From: Falsochrobactrum shanghaiense
GTDB lineage: Bacteria > Pseudomonadota > Alphaproteobacteria > Rhizobiales > Rhizobiaceae
Direction: 5' to 3'
NCBI RefSeq assembly: GCF_003149535.1
Contig: NZ_QGDB01000010.1
Coordinates: forward strand, 1-50,964
Length of the DNA stretch: 50,964 nucleotides
Within the stretch, counting starts at the first letter, position 1; every line of letters starts with the position of its first letter. Made by a program: the position numbers and the translations under genes. Below the pieces are notes generated by a model that saw only the letters and a list, made by a program, of their open reading frames with translations, was not told where the DNA came from and did no database searches. Positions 7,698 to 18,900 of this stretch are shown in pieces.

Positions 7698-8986
7698 TGC
7701 TGTACAGGCTTGCTAGCCCCTCGCAGGAGCAAACCCATCATCCCGATGTCTCTGATGAAGTTGAGGTTCTGCTGCATTGTGTTCAGCGCCGTACATTCGC
7801 CTATTTCTGGGAAGGGGCCCATCCGTCCAGTGGTCTCGCCTATGATCGCAGACTGACCTATGGCACACCAAAGAATGACCTCGTCGCCATTGGTGCATCA
7901 GGCTTTTCCTTTATCGCCACAATCATTGGCGTGTATCGCGGCTGGATTGTGCGTGACGAAGCCCTTGAGCGCCTGACGATGATGCTGTCGACGCTGGAAA
8001 AAGCATCACGGTATCACGGTGTATTTTCCCATTTCATCAACGGTGCAACGGGTGAGACCGTTGCTTTCTCACGCTTTGATGATGGAGGCGATCTCGTCGA
8101 AACGGCGCTTCTCCTTCAGGGCATGATCTGCGCGCGGGAGTTTTTCTGCGGCTCTGACCCTGTAGAGACAGACATACGTCAACGGATTGACATTATCGTC
8201 AATCAGGTTGAGTGGGACTGGTATACCAAAGACGGCAAGGCCACATTGTTCTGGCACTGGAGCCCGAAGCACAGTTGGCGAAAGAACCTTCCCGTGTCCG
8301 GATGGAACGAAGCACTCATGTGCTATGTTCTTGCACTTGGCGCAGGCACGCATGCAATTGATGTCAGCCTCTACCATTCGGGCTGGGCACGCTTTGGCCA
8401 CTTCAGAAATGGTACATCCTATTACGGTTTGGAACTGCTGCTCGGTAAGCCGTTTGGCGGGCCACTGTTTTTATCGCAACTGTCCTTCTGCGTGCTTGAT
8501 CCCCGGCTATGGCAGGACGGCTATGCCGATTACTGGCAACAGGCCAGTGCACATGCGGCAATCAACTATCGCCATTGCGTGAAAAACCCGCATGGCTATT
8601 ATGGGTATGGCCCAGATTGCTGGGGACTGACGGCCTGCCATGGGCCAAACGGCTATCTCAATTGCTGTCCAGTCAATGACGCTGGAATTATTGCACCGTC
8701 TGCCGCCCTGTCCTCTTTTCCCTTTTTGCCCAGGGAGGCCGAAGCTGCCTTGCGGTTCTTTTTAAGGTATAAGAACGGACGATTGCTCGGGCGCTATGGT
8801 TTTGTCGACGCGTTTGCGCCGGACACCGGCTGGATCGCCAGAACCAGCCTCGCTCTCAATCAGGGCTCTACCCTCGCTATGATCGAGAACTATCGTACCG
8901 GCTTGCCATGGCAACTCTTCGCAAAAGCGCCAGAATGGCAGAAAGCCCAAAGATTGATTGGAAACCGACTATGCTTCCCGTTTTAA
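7697..8986 (+). CDS. Glucoamylase-like / GH144-type beta-1,2-glucan hydrolase
   Basis: A 429-residue protein matching the Glycoamylase domain of the GH144 group. YFWEGAHPSSGLAYDR occurs near residue 36, IGASGFSFIATIIGVYRG near 65, FSHFING near 110, FDDGGDLVETALLLQGM near 127, then VEWDWYTK and FWHWSPKHSW near 195. The family hydrolyses beta-1,2-glucans or sophoro-oligosaccharides. Known members are often exported, but no signal peptide is visible here, so a cytoplasmic role on imported or endogenous glucan is more likely. Its ATG overlaps the repC stop by one base with no good ribosome site of its own, implying translational coupling to repC. Substrate is inferred from the family. Confidence 0.75.
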   Translation: MLYRLASPSQEQTHHPDVSDEVEVLLHCVQRRTFAYFWEGAHPSSGLAYDRRLTYGTPKNDLVAIGASGFSFIATIIGVYRGWIVRDEALERLTMMLSTLEKASRYHGVFSHFINGATGETVAFSRFDDGGDLVETALLLQGMICAREFFCGSDPVETDIRQRIDIIVNQVEWDWYTKDGKATLFWHWSPKHSWRKNLPVSGWNEALMCYVLALGAGTHAIDVSLYHSGWARFGHFRNGTSYYGLELLLGKPFGGPLFLSQLSFCVLDPRLWQDGYADYWQQASAHAAINYRHCVKNPHGYYGYGPDCWGLTACHGPNGYLNCCPVNDAGIIAPSAALSSFPFLPREAEAALRFFLRYKNGRLLGRYGFVDAFAPDTGWIARTSLALNQGSTLAMIENYRTGLPWQLFAKAPEWQKAQRLIGNRLCFPF

Positions 8987-9038
8987 CAGAAGTCGGCGGT
9001 AGAATTCACGCGGCCATCTTCAGTTCTTATTCGTTCCG

Positions 9039-9215
9039 ATGAAACAAGTCGTCGCCTAATGACCGTACCGGGCATCGGTGTGGTCACCGCCCTGACGTTG
9101 AGAAGCACTATCTATGACCCGATCCGCTTCCGGTCGGCTACAACCGTCGGCGCCTATCTCGGTCTCAAGCTCTGATGAAAGCAGTCGGGAGAGTCCGACA
9201 CAAATGGGGGTGCGT
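9039..9215 (+). pseudogene. IS110-family transposase remnant
   Basis: About 45 codons encode the C-terminal Transposase_20 region: [20 protein letters not shown], then [17 protein letters not shown], then a stop. Slightly further on, out of register, comes a QSGESDTNG-like stretch. Everything N-terminal and the remaining C-terminus are gone. It marks an old insertion at the boundary between the repABC region and the IS6/operon region. Confidence 0.7.
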
Positions 9216-9939
9216 TGCAAAAATTCGATTGAGATGGAGTGCAGCTTAACTTTGGGCGCACTTATGCTGTGAGTTTCGTGAATTGCTGTTTGAGCGAGAA
9301 CGGCTTCGCTGTTGCAAAGACGCCCTGCTGTTTGCGCATCATATGAACCAGTTCGATGCCGGAAAGTGTGATGTTGGCTGCGACTGTGGATTTGAAGCCG
9401 AGCATGGATCGTATCCTTCGTTTGAAACGGCGATGATCCTGTTCAATGGGGTTGTTCATGTATTTGCTGGAGCGGATAGCCATGGGCTTTCCAGCTTGGT
9501 GCAACCGGTTTTCAGCGTCGCACTGCATGATGGCCATGCGATTGGTCTAGCTGCCGTCAATGATAGTTCGTTCTGGTATGCCATGCCGGCTTAAAGCCTT
9601 GCGGATAAAGCGTTTGGCAGCTTTCAGGTCTCGCTCTTTGCTGAACAGAAATTCGAGCGTATCGCCATTGCTGTCGATGGCGCGATACAGATAAAGCCAT
9701 TTATCTTTGACCCTTATGTCGGTCTCATCAAGGTTCCATTTTCGCGTGACTTGACGTTTTCTCCGATTGAAGCGCTCAAGCAGTTTGGGGCTGAAATGCA
9801 AAACCCAGTGGTGCACGGTCAAATGGTCCAGCGCGGTACCGCGCTCGGCCTTCATTTCCTTCAGGTTGCCCAGGCTCAGATTGTAAGCCAGGTAACGATT
9901 CTATCCGCGACCACGGATTTCACTGCTGCGCTGATAAAA
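9214..9939 (-). mobile_element. IS6-family insertion sequence, inactivated (left copy)
   Basis: On the minus strand a DDE transposase of the IS6 group can be followed from about 9939 to 9262: NRYLAYNLSLGNLKEMKAER, RKWNLDETDIRVKDKWLYLY, NRMAIMQCDAE, then RRIRSMLGFKS. In-frame stop codons interrupt it at 9903-9901 and 9549-9547, where the other copy reads His. The end distal to the operon keeps GTTGCAAAAATTC (9214-9226), the core of an IS6-type terminal repeat; the other terminal repeat was not found. It lies in opposite orientation to the copy at 20858-21470. Confidence 0.82.
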
Positions 9940-10119
9940 TCGCCCTTTCCCCGCAGACGACGGCCTTCTTATTCATAGCGCAGAACCGGTCGCGGGTGCC
10001 AATCACGAGATATCAGAGTCAGCTACCAACATCCCCGCCCATGGGCCAGATTGGCCGCCTGCGATCAGAAGACTTGATTGGAAATTACCGACGTGCTCTC
10101 GCTTGACTATGCCCGGCCA

Positions 10120-13100
10120 TTATTGCGCGACTCGGGATAACTTGCACCAGCTGCGGCAAATCTCCAGATACTCTCGGGCATCCTTGCTGAGCCTGGCAAT
10201 TCCGGCCAGGCGTGCGATCTCAAGCTCCGGATCCTCGGCCGCAGAAATCCGAGTGGCGTTCCTGTCGATAAGTTCGGCAATCTCTGTCCTTGAAATCTCG
10301 CGCAGCGAACGCCCGTCCATACCTCTGAACGGCACCCGATCCTTGACGCTGCCCTTCAGCCAAAGAAAGCGGGTGTCCTCCTCGCTGGTCGTATCGAACA
10401 GGCCGGCCAGGGCGGCAATGCGCGCCTGAATCCGAGCGCCGGTGCGCTGCCAGCCGTGAAGCTGGGCAATATGTCGCGCCAGAGAGGTATCTGACATCGG
10501 TCCATGCGCGGCGACAATCTTCTCCATCAAGGCTGCAAGTTGTGGCGTATAGCTGTCTTCGAAGAACCGTTCTGCATCAGGGGCTGGGTCGGGCTCGGAA
10601 CTGCCCGTTGGTGGTGCGTGATGCCGTGCGGCCCGCGCAAACTGTGTCGCGGGTTCATCCTCGGAAACGGGGCTGTCTGCAGCGATTTCGGACGGGACTG
10701 AGGCCGCAATTTCCAGCCCGGACGGCAGCGGGTCGGATTCTTGCTGACTGTCTGCTTCCTCCGCTTCGGCCCGCCGGGCGCGGTCTGCCTCCAGAATTTC
10801 GTGCAGCCCTGCGTCGATGCGCCGGAGGGTTTCTTCAGGGGTGCGGAACCAGTCCGTGGACCAGATCCGCAGGATCGACCAGCCCAAGCCTTCCAACACC
10901 GCCTGTCGGATCCGGTCGCGGTCCCGTGCCGTAGCAGAGGAATGATAGCGTGCGCCATCGCATTCTACGCCGGCCAACCAGACGCCTGCATGGTCAGGGT
11001 GGCGCACCCCGAGGTCGATACGGAAGCCGGATACGCCGACCTGGCTGTGAATCTCCCAGCCCTTGGCGGTCAGGGCGTCCCGAACCGCCTCCTCGAAGGG
11101 AGACTCCACCGGGCCGAGCGATCCGCTGTCCTGCGCGGCAAGCGCGACGGCGCCGCGGTCGGCAAAATCGAGGAAAGCCTTGAGGTCGGCCACCCCGCGC
11201 GCCCGAGTTCGGGTCATATCGATCTGATCGGCGGTGATCGAAGCGAAGATATGCAGTTCAGCCCTCGCACGGGTGACCGCCACGTTCAGGCGCTTTTCGC
11301 CGCCGTCCTTGTTCATCGCGCCGAAATTCATCGTGAACTTCCCGGCCTGATCCGGGCCGAACGTGATCGAGAACAGCATCACATCGCGTTCGTCCCCCTG
11401 AATGTTTTCGAGGTTCTTCACGATCAGCGGTTCTTCGCGTTCGTCCGAGAAGAACCATTCGAAATCGGGATTGGTCTTGCGCTCGGCATCCAGCAAGTCA
11501 AGGATCAGGCCCTGCTGCTGCGCGTTGAAGGTGATGACGCCAAGCGTCGGGCGGTTGTCTTCGGGCAGTTTCAGCCATTCTGTCAGACGCTTGCGGATGA
11601 AGGCAGCGATGGTGCGCGCTTCATCCGGATTGGTCGAACCTTTGCCGCGCTGGTAGGTGCCCTTTACCTTGTGCAGCCGCACCGCCTGTCCCGACGCATC
11701 AGGTGAGGGGAAGGTGACCAGGCCGCCATCGTAATAGAAATGGTTCGAGAAGGCGATCAGCGCCTCATCGCGGCTGCGGTAATGCCAGTTCAGCCGATGC
11801 GTGGGGATGCCGGCCGCGGCGACCTCGTCGAGGATCGAGGGCATGTCCTTTTCGAACTCGGCAAGCTCGGCAGTTTCGTCGGCGCCGTCATCGCTACGAC
11901 CAAAGAAATTCGTGGGCGGCAGCTGCTTGGGGTCGCCCACGATGATCGCCTGGCGCCCGCGGGCAATCGCGCCGATCGCATCCCAGGTCGAAATCTGCGA
12001 GGCTTCGTCGAAGATTACCAGATCGAACTGCGCCTGTCCCGCAGGCAGATATTGCGCGACCGACAGGGGCGACATCAACACGCAGGGCGCCAGTTTGGAA
12101 AAGCTGGTCGGCATATCGGCAATCAGATTGCGGATTGCCTTGGTCGGGCGTTGCAGGCCAAGCTGATGGCGCAGCCCGCCAAGTTCAGAGTTTCGCGGCA
12201 CCGCGTCGCGCACCGGCAGGTCGTTGCCCAGACGGCGCATGACCTCAGTCGCGGCGAGATCGGCCATAGCATCGTCAAGCTTTCGAAAGCGGCGGATCAG
12301 GGCATCATGCTGCCAATGGGCAAACCCGCGCAGGCAAGGCTCGGCATCCATTGCCAGACGCAACCACCATGCCATATAGGCCTGCTCGAAGGCGCGGGTG
12401 GTATCCTCGATATCCGCGTTTTCTTCCAACGCGGCGACAAGCGGCTCCAGCCCTGCATTGATCGCCTCGGCCCGCGTCGCGCGCCATTTAAGCCAATCGC
12501 CGAAGCGATTCTGCAATGCCTCCAACCCGGCAAGCAAATCCTCGCTTCCAGGTAGCAGGGCGCCGCCCAGATCGGTGAAACCCACATGGGCGGCATTTTC
12601 CGCACTGTCGGTCTGGCCAACCCTCTGAAACAGGGGCGCGAAGTTTCCCCCCGATGCACGCGACAGCTCTGCCCGGTGTTCTTCAAGGCGCGCCGTAGGC
12701 AGGCCGGCGACCCGCAAATGGTGCTCCAGTTCCAAGTATGCCCTGGCTGCGTCCAGTTCGGCGGCAATGCGGGCGATATCCGTTTCCTCACCGGCAAAGC
12801 CCGGCAGATGTTTCAACTTGGAAGCTGAGATTTCCTGCCTGACGCGCAACAATTGTTTCAGCGCGGGTAAATCCCGGGCAGGATCCGCTTCGCCCGACAA
12901 GGCATAGCTTTGCAGAAGCTTGCGCAGTTTCCGCTGTGCCATGCCGGCAAAGGGCCAGGACTTGCCCTGCGCTTCCCGCCACTGAAGTTCCAGCGTATCC
13001 AGCGGTATGTCGGCCAGCCCGTCGTCGGGGTATTTGGCCGAAAGCGCCGCATGTACCTGCGCCACCCCCGTAAGCAGTCCCGACAGCCTATCAAGCTGCG

Positions 13101-15951
13101 CCTGCGCCGTTTCAGGATCATGCAGGGCCGCCGTTGTGATAGCGGGCTTTTCCAATCGTTGCCCGGCAAGCCAGGTCAGCGCCGCAGCGATGTCGGGATT
13201 GTCGGAATCGATCTGCGACAGGCCAAGGCGTTGCGCCAGTTCCTGACGGGCGTACCTGGCAGCGGCTTGCGCCTTGCGCAGGGTCTGGGCGCTGGCAAGA
13301 TAATGGTCCTGCCAGCCAAAGGACCATTCGCCGTGATCCAGCAGCGAAAGCGGTCCCGCCGGATCCAGGTCCGCGACGATCCGGTGGCGCTGGCCCAGAT
13401 CACCCGCAAGGCTGCGCAACCGGTTCCAGCTTGCCACGTCATGGCAATCCTTGTTGTCAAAGCGCAGGGCAAAGCCGGGCGTGCGGCCGGCGACCCGACC
13501 AATGGCCTGATAGACGCTGAAACCCTGCGTGCCGGGGCGGTGCAGCGCATCGACATAATCGTTCAACTGGTCGCGTGTCAGGCGCAGGTCTTCGGCCACA
13601 CGCACCCAGTCCTGCGCGTTTGCCGCGCTGGCGCGCTCCCACGAGCGGCCAAGCTGAGCCAGAACTGTCTTGCGATCCGCCTTGTTGGAGTGCAGTTCCA
13701 GCACGGCATCGCCAAGGCCGTGGCGTTCAAGCCTGCGATGCACCACATCCAGAGCAGCGGATTTCTCGGCAACAAACAGCACGGTGCGGCCACGGCCAAG
13801 CTGGTCGGCGATGATATTGGTGATCGTCTGGCTTTTGCCGGTGCCGGGCGGACCGATCAGTACAAAATCGCGCCCCTGGGCGGCGGCCAGAACGGCGGCC
13901 AACTGCGAACTGTCGGCGGGTAGCGGTGCCAGAATGTCGCCCGGCGCATGTTTGCGGTCGATGTCCGAAGGCTGCGGCATCGGGGACTTTGCCCCCTCGA
14001 AGGCTTCGGTCGGGTTATCGACCAGATGGGCGACCAGACGGCTTTCACGCAAACTGTCCGTGCGGTCCACTAGGTCTTTCCACATCAGATATTTAGCAAA
14101 GGAAAAGGTCGAAAGCGCGAATTCCTCGATAATCTCAAAGCCAGCAACGTCACGGACTCGCTGACGAAGAATTTCCATGATGCGCGGGATATCGAGCCCA
14201 CTTTCATCACGCGGCAGTTCGCCCTCCAGTTCCGGGACGCGCAGTTCGAAATCGCGCTTGAGCAACTCCAGCAGGGTCGAGTTGATGCGAACTTCATCCT
14301 CAAGTTGGGTCAGGCGGAATTCGGATTGGGCCGAGCGTCGCTCCAGCTTCACCGGCAGCAGCAGCAAAGGTGCACGATAGGACCGGCTATCTCCTTCCGA
14401 GCGTTTCCAGCGCAGAAAACCCACGGCCAGAAACAGCGTGTTCGTGCCCCCCTCCGCCATATCACTTCGCGCCTTGCGATAGAGTTCGGTCAGCCGGTTG
14501 GTCATGTCGCGGGCGGTCAAGGGAACGGCGATCTGCCCGCGTGCCAAGGCATCGCGCGCTAGATCTAGTTCGATCCGCCGGGCCTCGTCGGCGGAGATAT
14601 CGCGCCCGGAAACCGCGTTCTCGTCCTTCAGGGCCAGCAGGCGGAAGGTTTCGCCATTGGCCAGCCGATCCTCGGTCCCGGAAATATCGGGGCAGATCAT
14701 AGCGACCGCGCCGCGCGTCTCGCGAAAATTCAGCAAACGGTTGGCAAGAGACAGATCCAGAAGCTTGCGCTGCCAGCGTTCGATCCGCCCCAGCGCGGTG
14801 GACGGTGTCTCATCCACCAGCTCGCCCGGCAGAAGGCCCAGATCCAGCGGGCGGGGCAGCGTGGCAGGTGTGGCGGCGATGTCCTTAGTGGCCGTAGCCT
14901 CCTGAATGCGATGGCTTGCCAGCGGGCGAATCCTCGCGGCGCGGGCGCGGTTGATATCCACTGCCTGAATGAATTCGGCTTCGCGGGCCTCTGACAGGTG
15001 GTCACGTCCTGCCTGAACCGCTTCCTCAAAGCCGATAGCGGGGCGTTTCGTCAGAAGTGTTGTCTCCAACGCAACGAATTCCCGCGCGGCCAGAGCCTTT
15101 CGGACCGTCACCACGTCAGGCTCCACCAGGCGGCCAAAATCCTTTTCGACCAACCAGACGCCGACCCATGCGTGTCCCTGAGAAAACATTACGGCCGTAT
15201 TCAGCCCCACAGCCTCATAGGCCGCCGCCAGCAGAAGCGTGCTGTCGAGACAGGTCGCCAACCCCTCGGAGGCAATGCGTTCCGGATCGCGGATCTTCTG
15301 CCCAATCCGCTCGAAGGATGCCGGAGGCACGGCATAGGTCAGACCAAGACCGGTTGCGGCCGACCAGATCGCGCCCGCCAGCATCCAGACGCGAAGCGGA
15401 TCCCCGGACTGGTATCCGTCCAGCGAACCGGAATGCCCGGCCGATTCCAGCAGGCGCGCGGCGTCCTTGAGGATACGGGCAACGAAAGGCTGGTTCGGCG
15501 ACACGAAGGCGGCCAGGATGTTGTCCATCTCGGTCAGCCCGCCCCATTCATCACGGGCCAGCATCTCGATCCGGTGGGTGGAGGTGACATCCTCGGCCCC
15601 CTTTACCGACAACCGAAACTCAAGTTGTCCGAATTCGGCCTCGTCCAACCCGCCCAGAAGCGCGGTATCAAGCGCGGTTTCCAGATCGCCCAGTTGCAGG
15701 GTGGTTCCCGCAGCGATGCGGTCGATTACCCAAGTCTTTTCCCGAAAGATAGCGGGGTTGGCCGACAGCGTAAGCCGGACGGTTTCGACCGGCTCGGATC
15801 TGCAGTTCTCGATGCCAAGGCGCTTGATGACCGCCAGGCCATTCTGCGCACTGGCAAAATTGACCTTTGTGGCAAGCGCCGGATGCAGGATCAATACCCT
15901 GTTGTCCTCGGCGGTTGTCACGGGCGCGATCAGCGGAGTTTCATCCTGCAT
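10120..15951 (-). CDS. DUF4011 / SF1 helicase / PD-(D/E)XK nuclease fusion with DUF3320
   Basis: A very large protein of about 1,943 residues (numbering below counts from a GTG eight codons upstream). Domains in order: a transglutaminase-like fold with Cys242 (GLATCLDSTLLL) and His268 (GHAWVGVWL); DUF4011 at about 400-620 (RWQRKLLDLSLANRLLNFRE); an SF1/UPF1-type helicase with Walker A GPPGTGKS at 708-715, DEAS at 1323-1326 and VGDPKQLPPT near 1343; a restriction-like nuclease with Asp1654 (FRIDLGV) and Glu1671 (VECDG); and DUF3320 near 1850-1900. A DUF4011-helicase-Vsr architecture has been reported as an antiphage gene (hhe, from memory). The ATG at 15951 has AAGGA at ideal spacing, so I prefer it to the GTG at 15975. 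Last gene of the operon. Confidence 0.88.
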   Translation of the reverse strand: MQDETPLIAPVTTAEDNRVLILHPALATKVNFASAQNGLAVIKRLGIENCRSEPVETVRLTLSANPAIFREKTWVIDRIAAGTTLQLGDLETALDTALLGGLDEAEFGQLEFRLSVKGAEDVTSTHRIEMLARDEWGGLTEMDNILAAFVSPNQPFVARILKDAARLLESAGHSGSLDGYQSGDPLRVWMLAGAIWSAATGLGLTYAVPPASFERIGQKIRDPERIASEGLATCLDSTLLLAAAYEAVGLNTAVMFSQGHAWVGVWLVEKDFGRLVEPDVVTVRKALAAREFVALETTLLTKRPAIGFEEAVQAGRDHLSEAREAEFIQAVDINRARAARIRPLASHRIQEATATKDIAATPATLPRPLDLGLLPGELVDETPSTALGRIERWQRKLLDLSLANRLLNFRETRGAVAMICPDISGTEDRLANGETFRLLALKDENAVSGRDISADEARRIELDLARDALARGQIAVPLTARDMTNRLTELYRKARSDMAEGGTNTLFLAVGFLRWKRSEGDSRSYRAPLLLLPVKLERRSAQSEFRLTQLEDEVRINSTLLELLKRDFELRVPELEGELPRDESGLDIPRIMEILRQRVRDVAGFEIIEEFALSTFSFAKYLMWKDLVDRTDSLRESRLVAHLVDNPTEAFEGAKSPMPQPSDIDRKHAPGDILAPLPADSSQLAAVLAAAQGRDFVLIGPPGTGKSQTITNIIADQLGRGRTVLFVAEKSAALDVVHRRLERHGLGDAVLELHSNKADRKTVLAQLGRSWERASAANAQDWVRVAEDLRLTRDQLNDYVDALHRPGTQGFSVYQAIGRVAGRTPGFALRFDNKDCHDVASWNRLRSLAGDLGQRHRIVADLDPAGPLSLLDHGEWSFGWQDHYLASAQTLRKAQAAARYARQELAQRLGLSQIDSDNPDIAAALTWLAGQRLEKPAITTAALHDPETAQAQLDRLSGLLTGVAQVHAALSAKYPDDGLADIPLDTLELQWREAQGKSWPFAGMAQRKLRKLLQSYALSGEADPARDLPALKQLLRVRQEISASKLKHLPGFAGEETDIARIAAELDAARAYLELEHHLRVAGLPTARLEEHRAELSRASGGNFAPLFQRVGQTDSAENAAHVGFTDLGGALLPGSEDLLAGLEALQNRFGDWLKWRATRAEAINAGLEPLVAALEENADIEDTTRAFEQAYMAWWLRLAMDAEPCLRGFAHWQHDALIRRFRKLDDAMADLAATEVMRRLGNDLPVRDAVPRNSELGGLRHQLGLQRPTKAIRNLIADMPTSFSKLAPCVLMSPLSVAQYLPAGQAQFDLVIFDEASQISTWDAIGAIARGRQAIIVGDPKQLPPTNFFGRSDDGADETAELAEFEKDMPSILDEVAAAGIPTHRLNWHYRSRDEALIAFSNHFYYDGGLVTFPSPDASGQAVRLHKVKGTYQRGKGSTNPDEARTIAAFIRKRLTEWLKLPEDNRPTLGVITFNAQQQGLILDLLDAERKTNPDFEWFFSDEREEPLIVKNLENIQGDERDVMLFSITFGPDQAGKFTMNFGAMNKDGGEKRLNVAVTRARAELHIFASITADQIDMTRTRARGVADLKAFLDFADRGAVALAAQDSGSLGPVESPFEEAVRDALTAKGWEIHSQVGVSGFRIDLGVRHPDHAGVWLAGVECDGARYHSSATARDRDRIRQAVLEGLGWSILRIWSTDWFRTPEETLRRIDAGLHEILEADRARRAEAEEADSQQESDPLPSGLEIAASVPSEIAADSPVSEDEPATQFARAARHHAPPTGSSEPDPAPDAERFFEDSYTPQLAALMEKIVAAHGPMSDTSLARHIAQLHGWQRTGARIQARIAALAGLFDTTSEEDTRFLWLKGSVKDRVPFRGMDGRSLREISRTEIAELIDRNATRISAAEDPELEIARLAGIARLSKDAREYLEICRSWCKLSRVAQ

Positions 15952-15971
15952 GTTTCGTTCCTTCACGAAGA

Positions 15972-18900
15972 TCACAGTTCAATGATATTGGCACCTGGGC
16001 AGGCGGTCCGGGCGATATCGCACAGGTGGCGGTGATGGGTCAGATAGATCACCTGACCCACGCGGGACATTTCCTCCAGCAGCACCATAGCGGCGTGCGA
16101 GCGGTCATCGTCGAAGGTCTCCATGATGTCGTCGGCAATGAAGGGAACGGTCGGACGGCTTTGCGCCAATTCGTGATAGCCCGCGATGCGCAGCGCCAGA
16201 TAAAGCTGGAACCTCGTGCCTTTCGACAGGTCAACCGCAAGCTTTGCGCCACCTTCGGCGGGTAGCGCTACCAGAACCTCCTGCGCGCCATCAGGCTGAG
16301 CAGCGAGACCCGAATAGGCGCCCCGGCTGAGCTGGCTGAACGCATTAGAGGCCCGCGCCAGCATGGCGCTACGATGCTTGTCGCGATAACGTCTGAGGCC
16401 GGTCTCAAAGGCCAAAAGGCCAAATCGCGACGCAAGATGCGCTTGTGCGCGCTCTCGCGTCTCTAGCAAAAGGTTCGCTCGTTCGGCAGCGATGTGGGCC
16501 AGTGCGTCATCCCCGCCGACGGCCTCGATCCGCCGCTTGGCCTCCAGATAGGCGGAATGGCGGGCCTCGGTCTCGTTGCGCAAAAGCTGCTGGTCGGCTT
16601 TCAGGCGGGCGATCTGCTGCCGGATCGTGTCGGCATCCTCGTCCTCGCGCGGCGTGGGGCGGTCGCGCAGGTCCTCCTCCATGGCGGCGATGTCATGGCG
16701 CAGTTCCGTAGCTTCGCGGCAGCGCGCGACATGGGCGGCAAGTTCTCCGTCATCGGGATGCCATTGCAGCGTGGCGCCAAAAGCCGCGGCGGCGGCCTCG
16801 CGGGCATCGAGCAAACGGCGGTCCTCGGTATCCTGCTGTTCTTCTGCCTCAATCTGCCGGTTGATCGTCTCGTGATCCCGGGCATTGTCCTGCGCCCGGC
16901 GCAAACGGGCCAGTATATCGCCCCAAGGGCTAGTCTCCTCCAGATTCAGCGCCATCAGCACCGCCGCCCGTGCCGCCGCGAAACGGTCGCGGTTCGCCTC
17001 CATCTTGGCGATACGGTCAAGCAGACCGGCGGCGGTCTGTTCCTCTTTGCCCAACTGGTCCAACCAATCAAGAACCGCGCCCAGAGCAGGGTCATCATCG
17101 GGATATCCAGCAAGGATGCTGTCGCGGCTGGCCTCGTTCCAGTCCTGCCGCCATGCAGCCAAGGCATCCCGCGCGTCATTCTCCGCCTGCTCACGCTCGC
17201 GTAGGTCGGATGTCAGTTCGGTCAGGTGCCGGCGCGCCTCGCGTCGCCGCTCGGCGGCTTCCAGCCGGACCGTTGCCTGCGCCAGCAGGATTTCAAACTC
17301 CGACAGGTCTATTGCCGGCGGCTGGTCAAGAGTGGCATTCAGCGCCCGCCGCGCGGCGTTCAGTTCATCGTCGCAGCGTAGAATTGCGGTTTCGGCCTCC
17401 CGCAGGGCATTGCGTTCGGTCAGCGCCAGAAGCCGCAGATCAAGCCAGCGTTTCAGATCGGCCAGGGCGGCATTCCGCAACCCGAGGGATGCGCATGCGG
17501 CCTGAACCGCCGCTTCGATGATTTGCCGGGCCTTCGCCGCCGCCTCAAGCCCGGCCTCGGCGTCGCCCAGCCGGGCGGAGACGGTATCATGCGCCACCCG
17601 TTGCAGGGCCTCGCGGCGCGCCTCGGCCATCGCCTCGGCCAGCAGCGACGAGATCCGGTCATCCTCACGCAGCGCCTGTTCAAAGCGGCGGGCCGTCGTC
17701 GCTGATAGATCGTTCAGATGTGCGGCCCAGAGCGTTTCGCGCTGACTGCGCGCGGCGGCGGCATCGGCGATGGTGATGCCGGTCGCCGCCTGCGCCTGCG
17801 CATGGGCATCCGTATCGGATTGCAGGCGTTGCAACTCATCCTGCAGATCGGCGGTTGCGCGGCGGGCATCGACCTCCTGTTGCCGTGCGGCCTCAAGCGC
17901 CGCCTCCCATTCCTCGATCTGCCAGCCGGGCGGAACGGCCAGCGCGGCTAGGCCATCGCCATCCCCGATCCATGGGGCAAGCGCCGCTAGGGCCGCATCC
18001 AGCCGCCCCCGGGCCGCATCGCGATCACGTAAAGCGCGCGCCCGCGCCTCGGAGGGGTCTTTCCCGCGCAAGCGTGTCAGCAGTGCCGCCAGCGCGGCCT
18101 CGTCTTCGGCGGGTCCGGGATCTCCCAGCCGGTCACGTTCGCGCGCCAACAGGGCGGCGGCCTTGCGGCTCTCGGCCGAGGTCGCCGCCGCCGCCGCCAG
18201 AAGGCCCGAGCGCGCGGCGACAAGCGCCCGCATCCGCGACAGATGCGGGCCGGGGATGATGATATCCGCAGGTTGGGCATGGCGCTGGTCCAGTTCCGCC
18301 AATAGCACGCTCATGCGGGCCTTGACCTCATCGGCCTCTTGCTGGCGCCGGGGCAGATCCTTGATCGCCGTGTCATGTTCGGGGCGCAGTGCTTCGGCAG
18401 CCTCGATCACGCCGGCCTGCGCCAGAACGGTGGGATCGCGGGTCAGTGCGGTCAGCTGTTCCCGAAGCCCCTGACAACGCAGCGCACGATCACCGATCCG
18501 ACTGGTCAGGGTGGTGCGGTCGCGTTCGATCTGGTCGAACTGGTTCTGCAACGCGGCATCGGCATCGGGCAGATGCTGAAAAGGGGCAAGTCGCGCCTTC
18601 AGTCCGGCAAGCCGCGCCACAAGCGGCACCGCGCCCGCCAGATCCTGAAGCCGGTCCAGTTGGGTCTGCGCGACCTCTTCGGCGGTCCGGGCCTCGCGCC
18701 ATTCCTGTTCGGCAGCTGTGGCCTCTCGCGTCAGCTTCTGCAGGGCGCTGGCGGAAACCTCCAACTCCCGCCGCCGCCCGTCCAGATCGCGCAGTTGCTT
18801 CTTTGCGTCATAAAGCCAACCACTACGCTTACCGCTGCGGTGAAAGTCATCCAGATCCGCGCGTATGGCTTCCAGCCGCGGAGCCAGACCGGACAGGCCG

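Noticed and set aside
10741..11706. 321-codon plus-strand ORF opposite the helicase-nuclease
   Set aside because: The minus strand encodes conserved nuclease and helicase motifs over the whole interval.
16494..18474. Several long plus-strand ORFs (up to 236 codons) inside the ATPase gene
   Set aside because: Ala/Arg/Ser-rich shadows of the GC-rich minus-strand ATPase, without motifs or ribosome sites.
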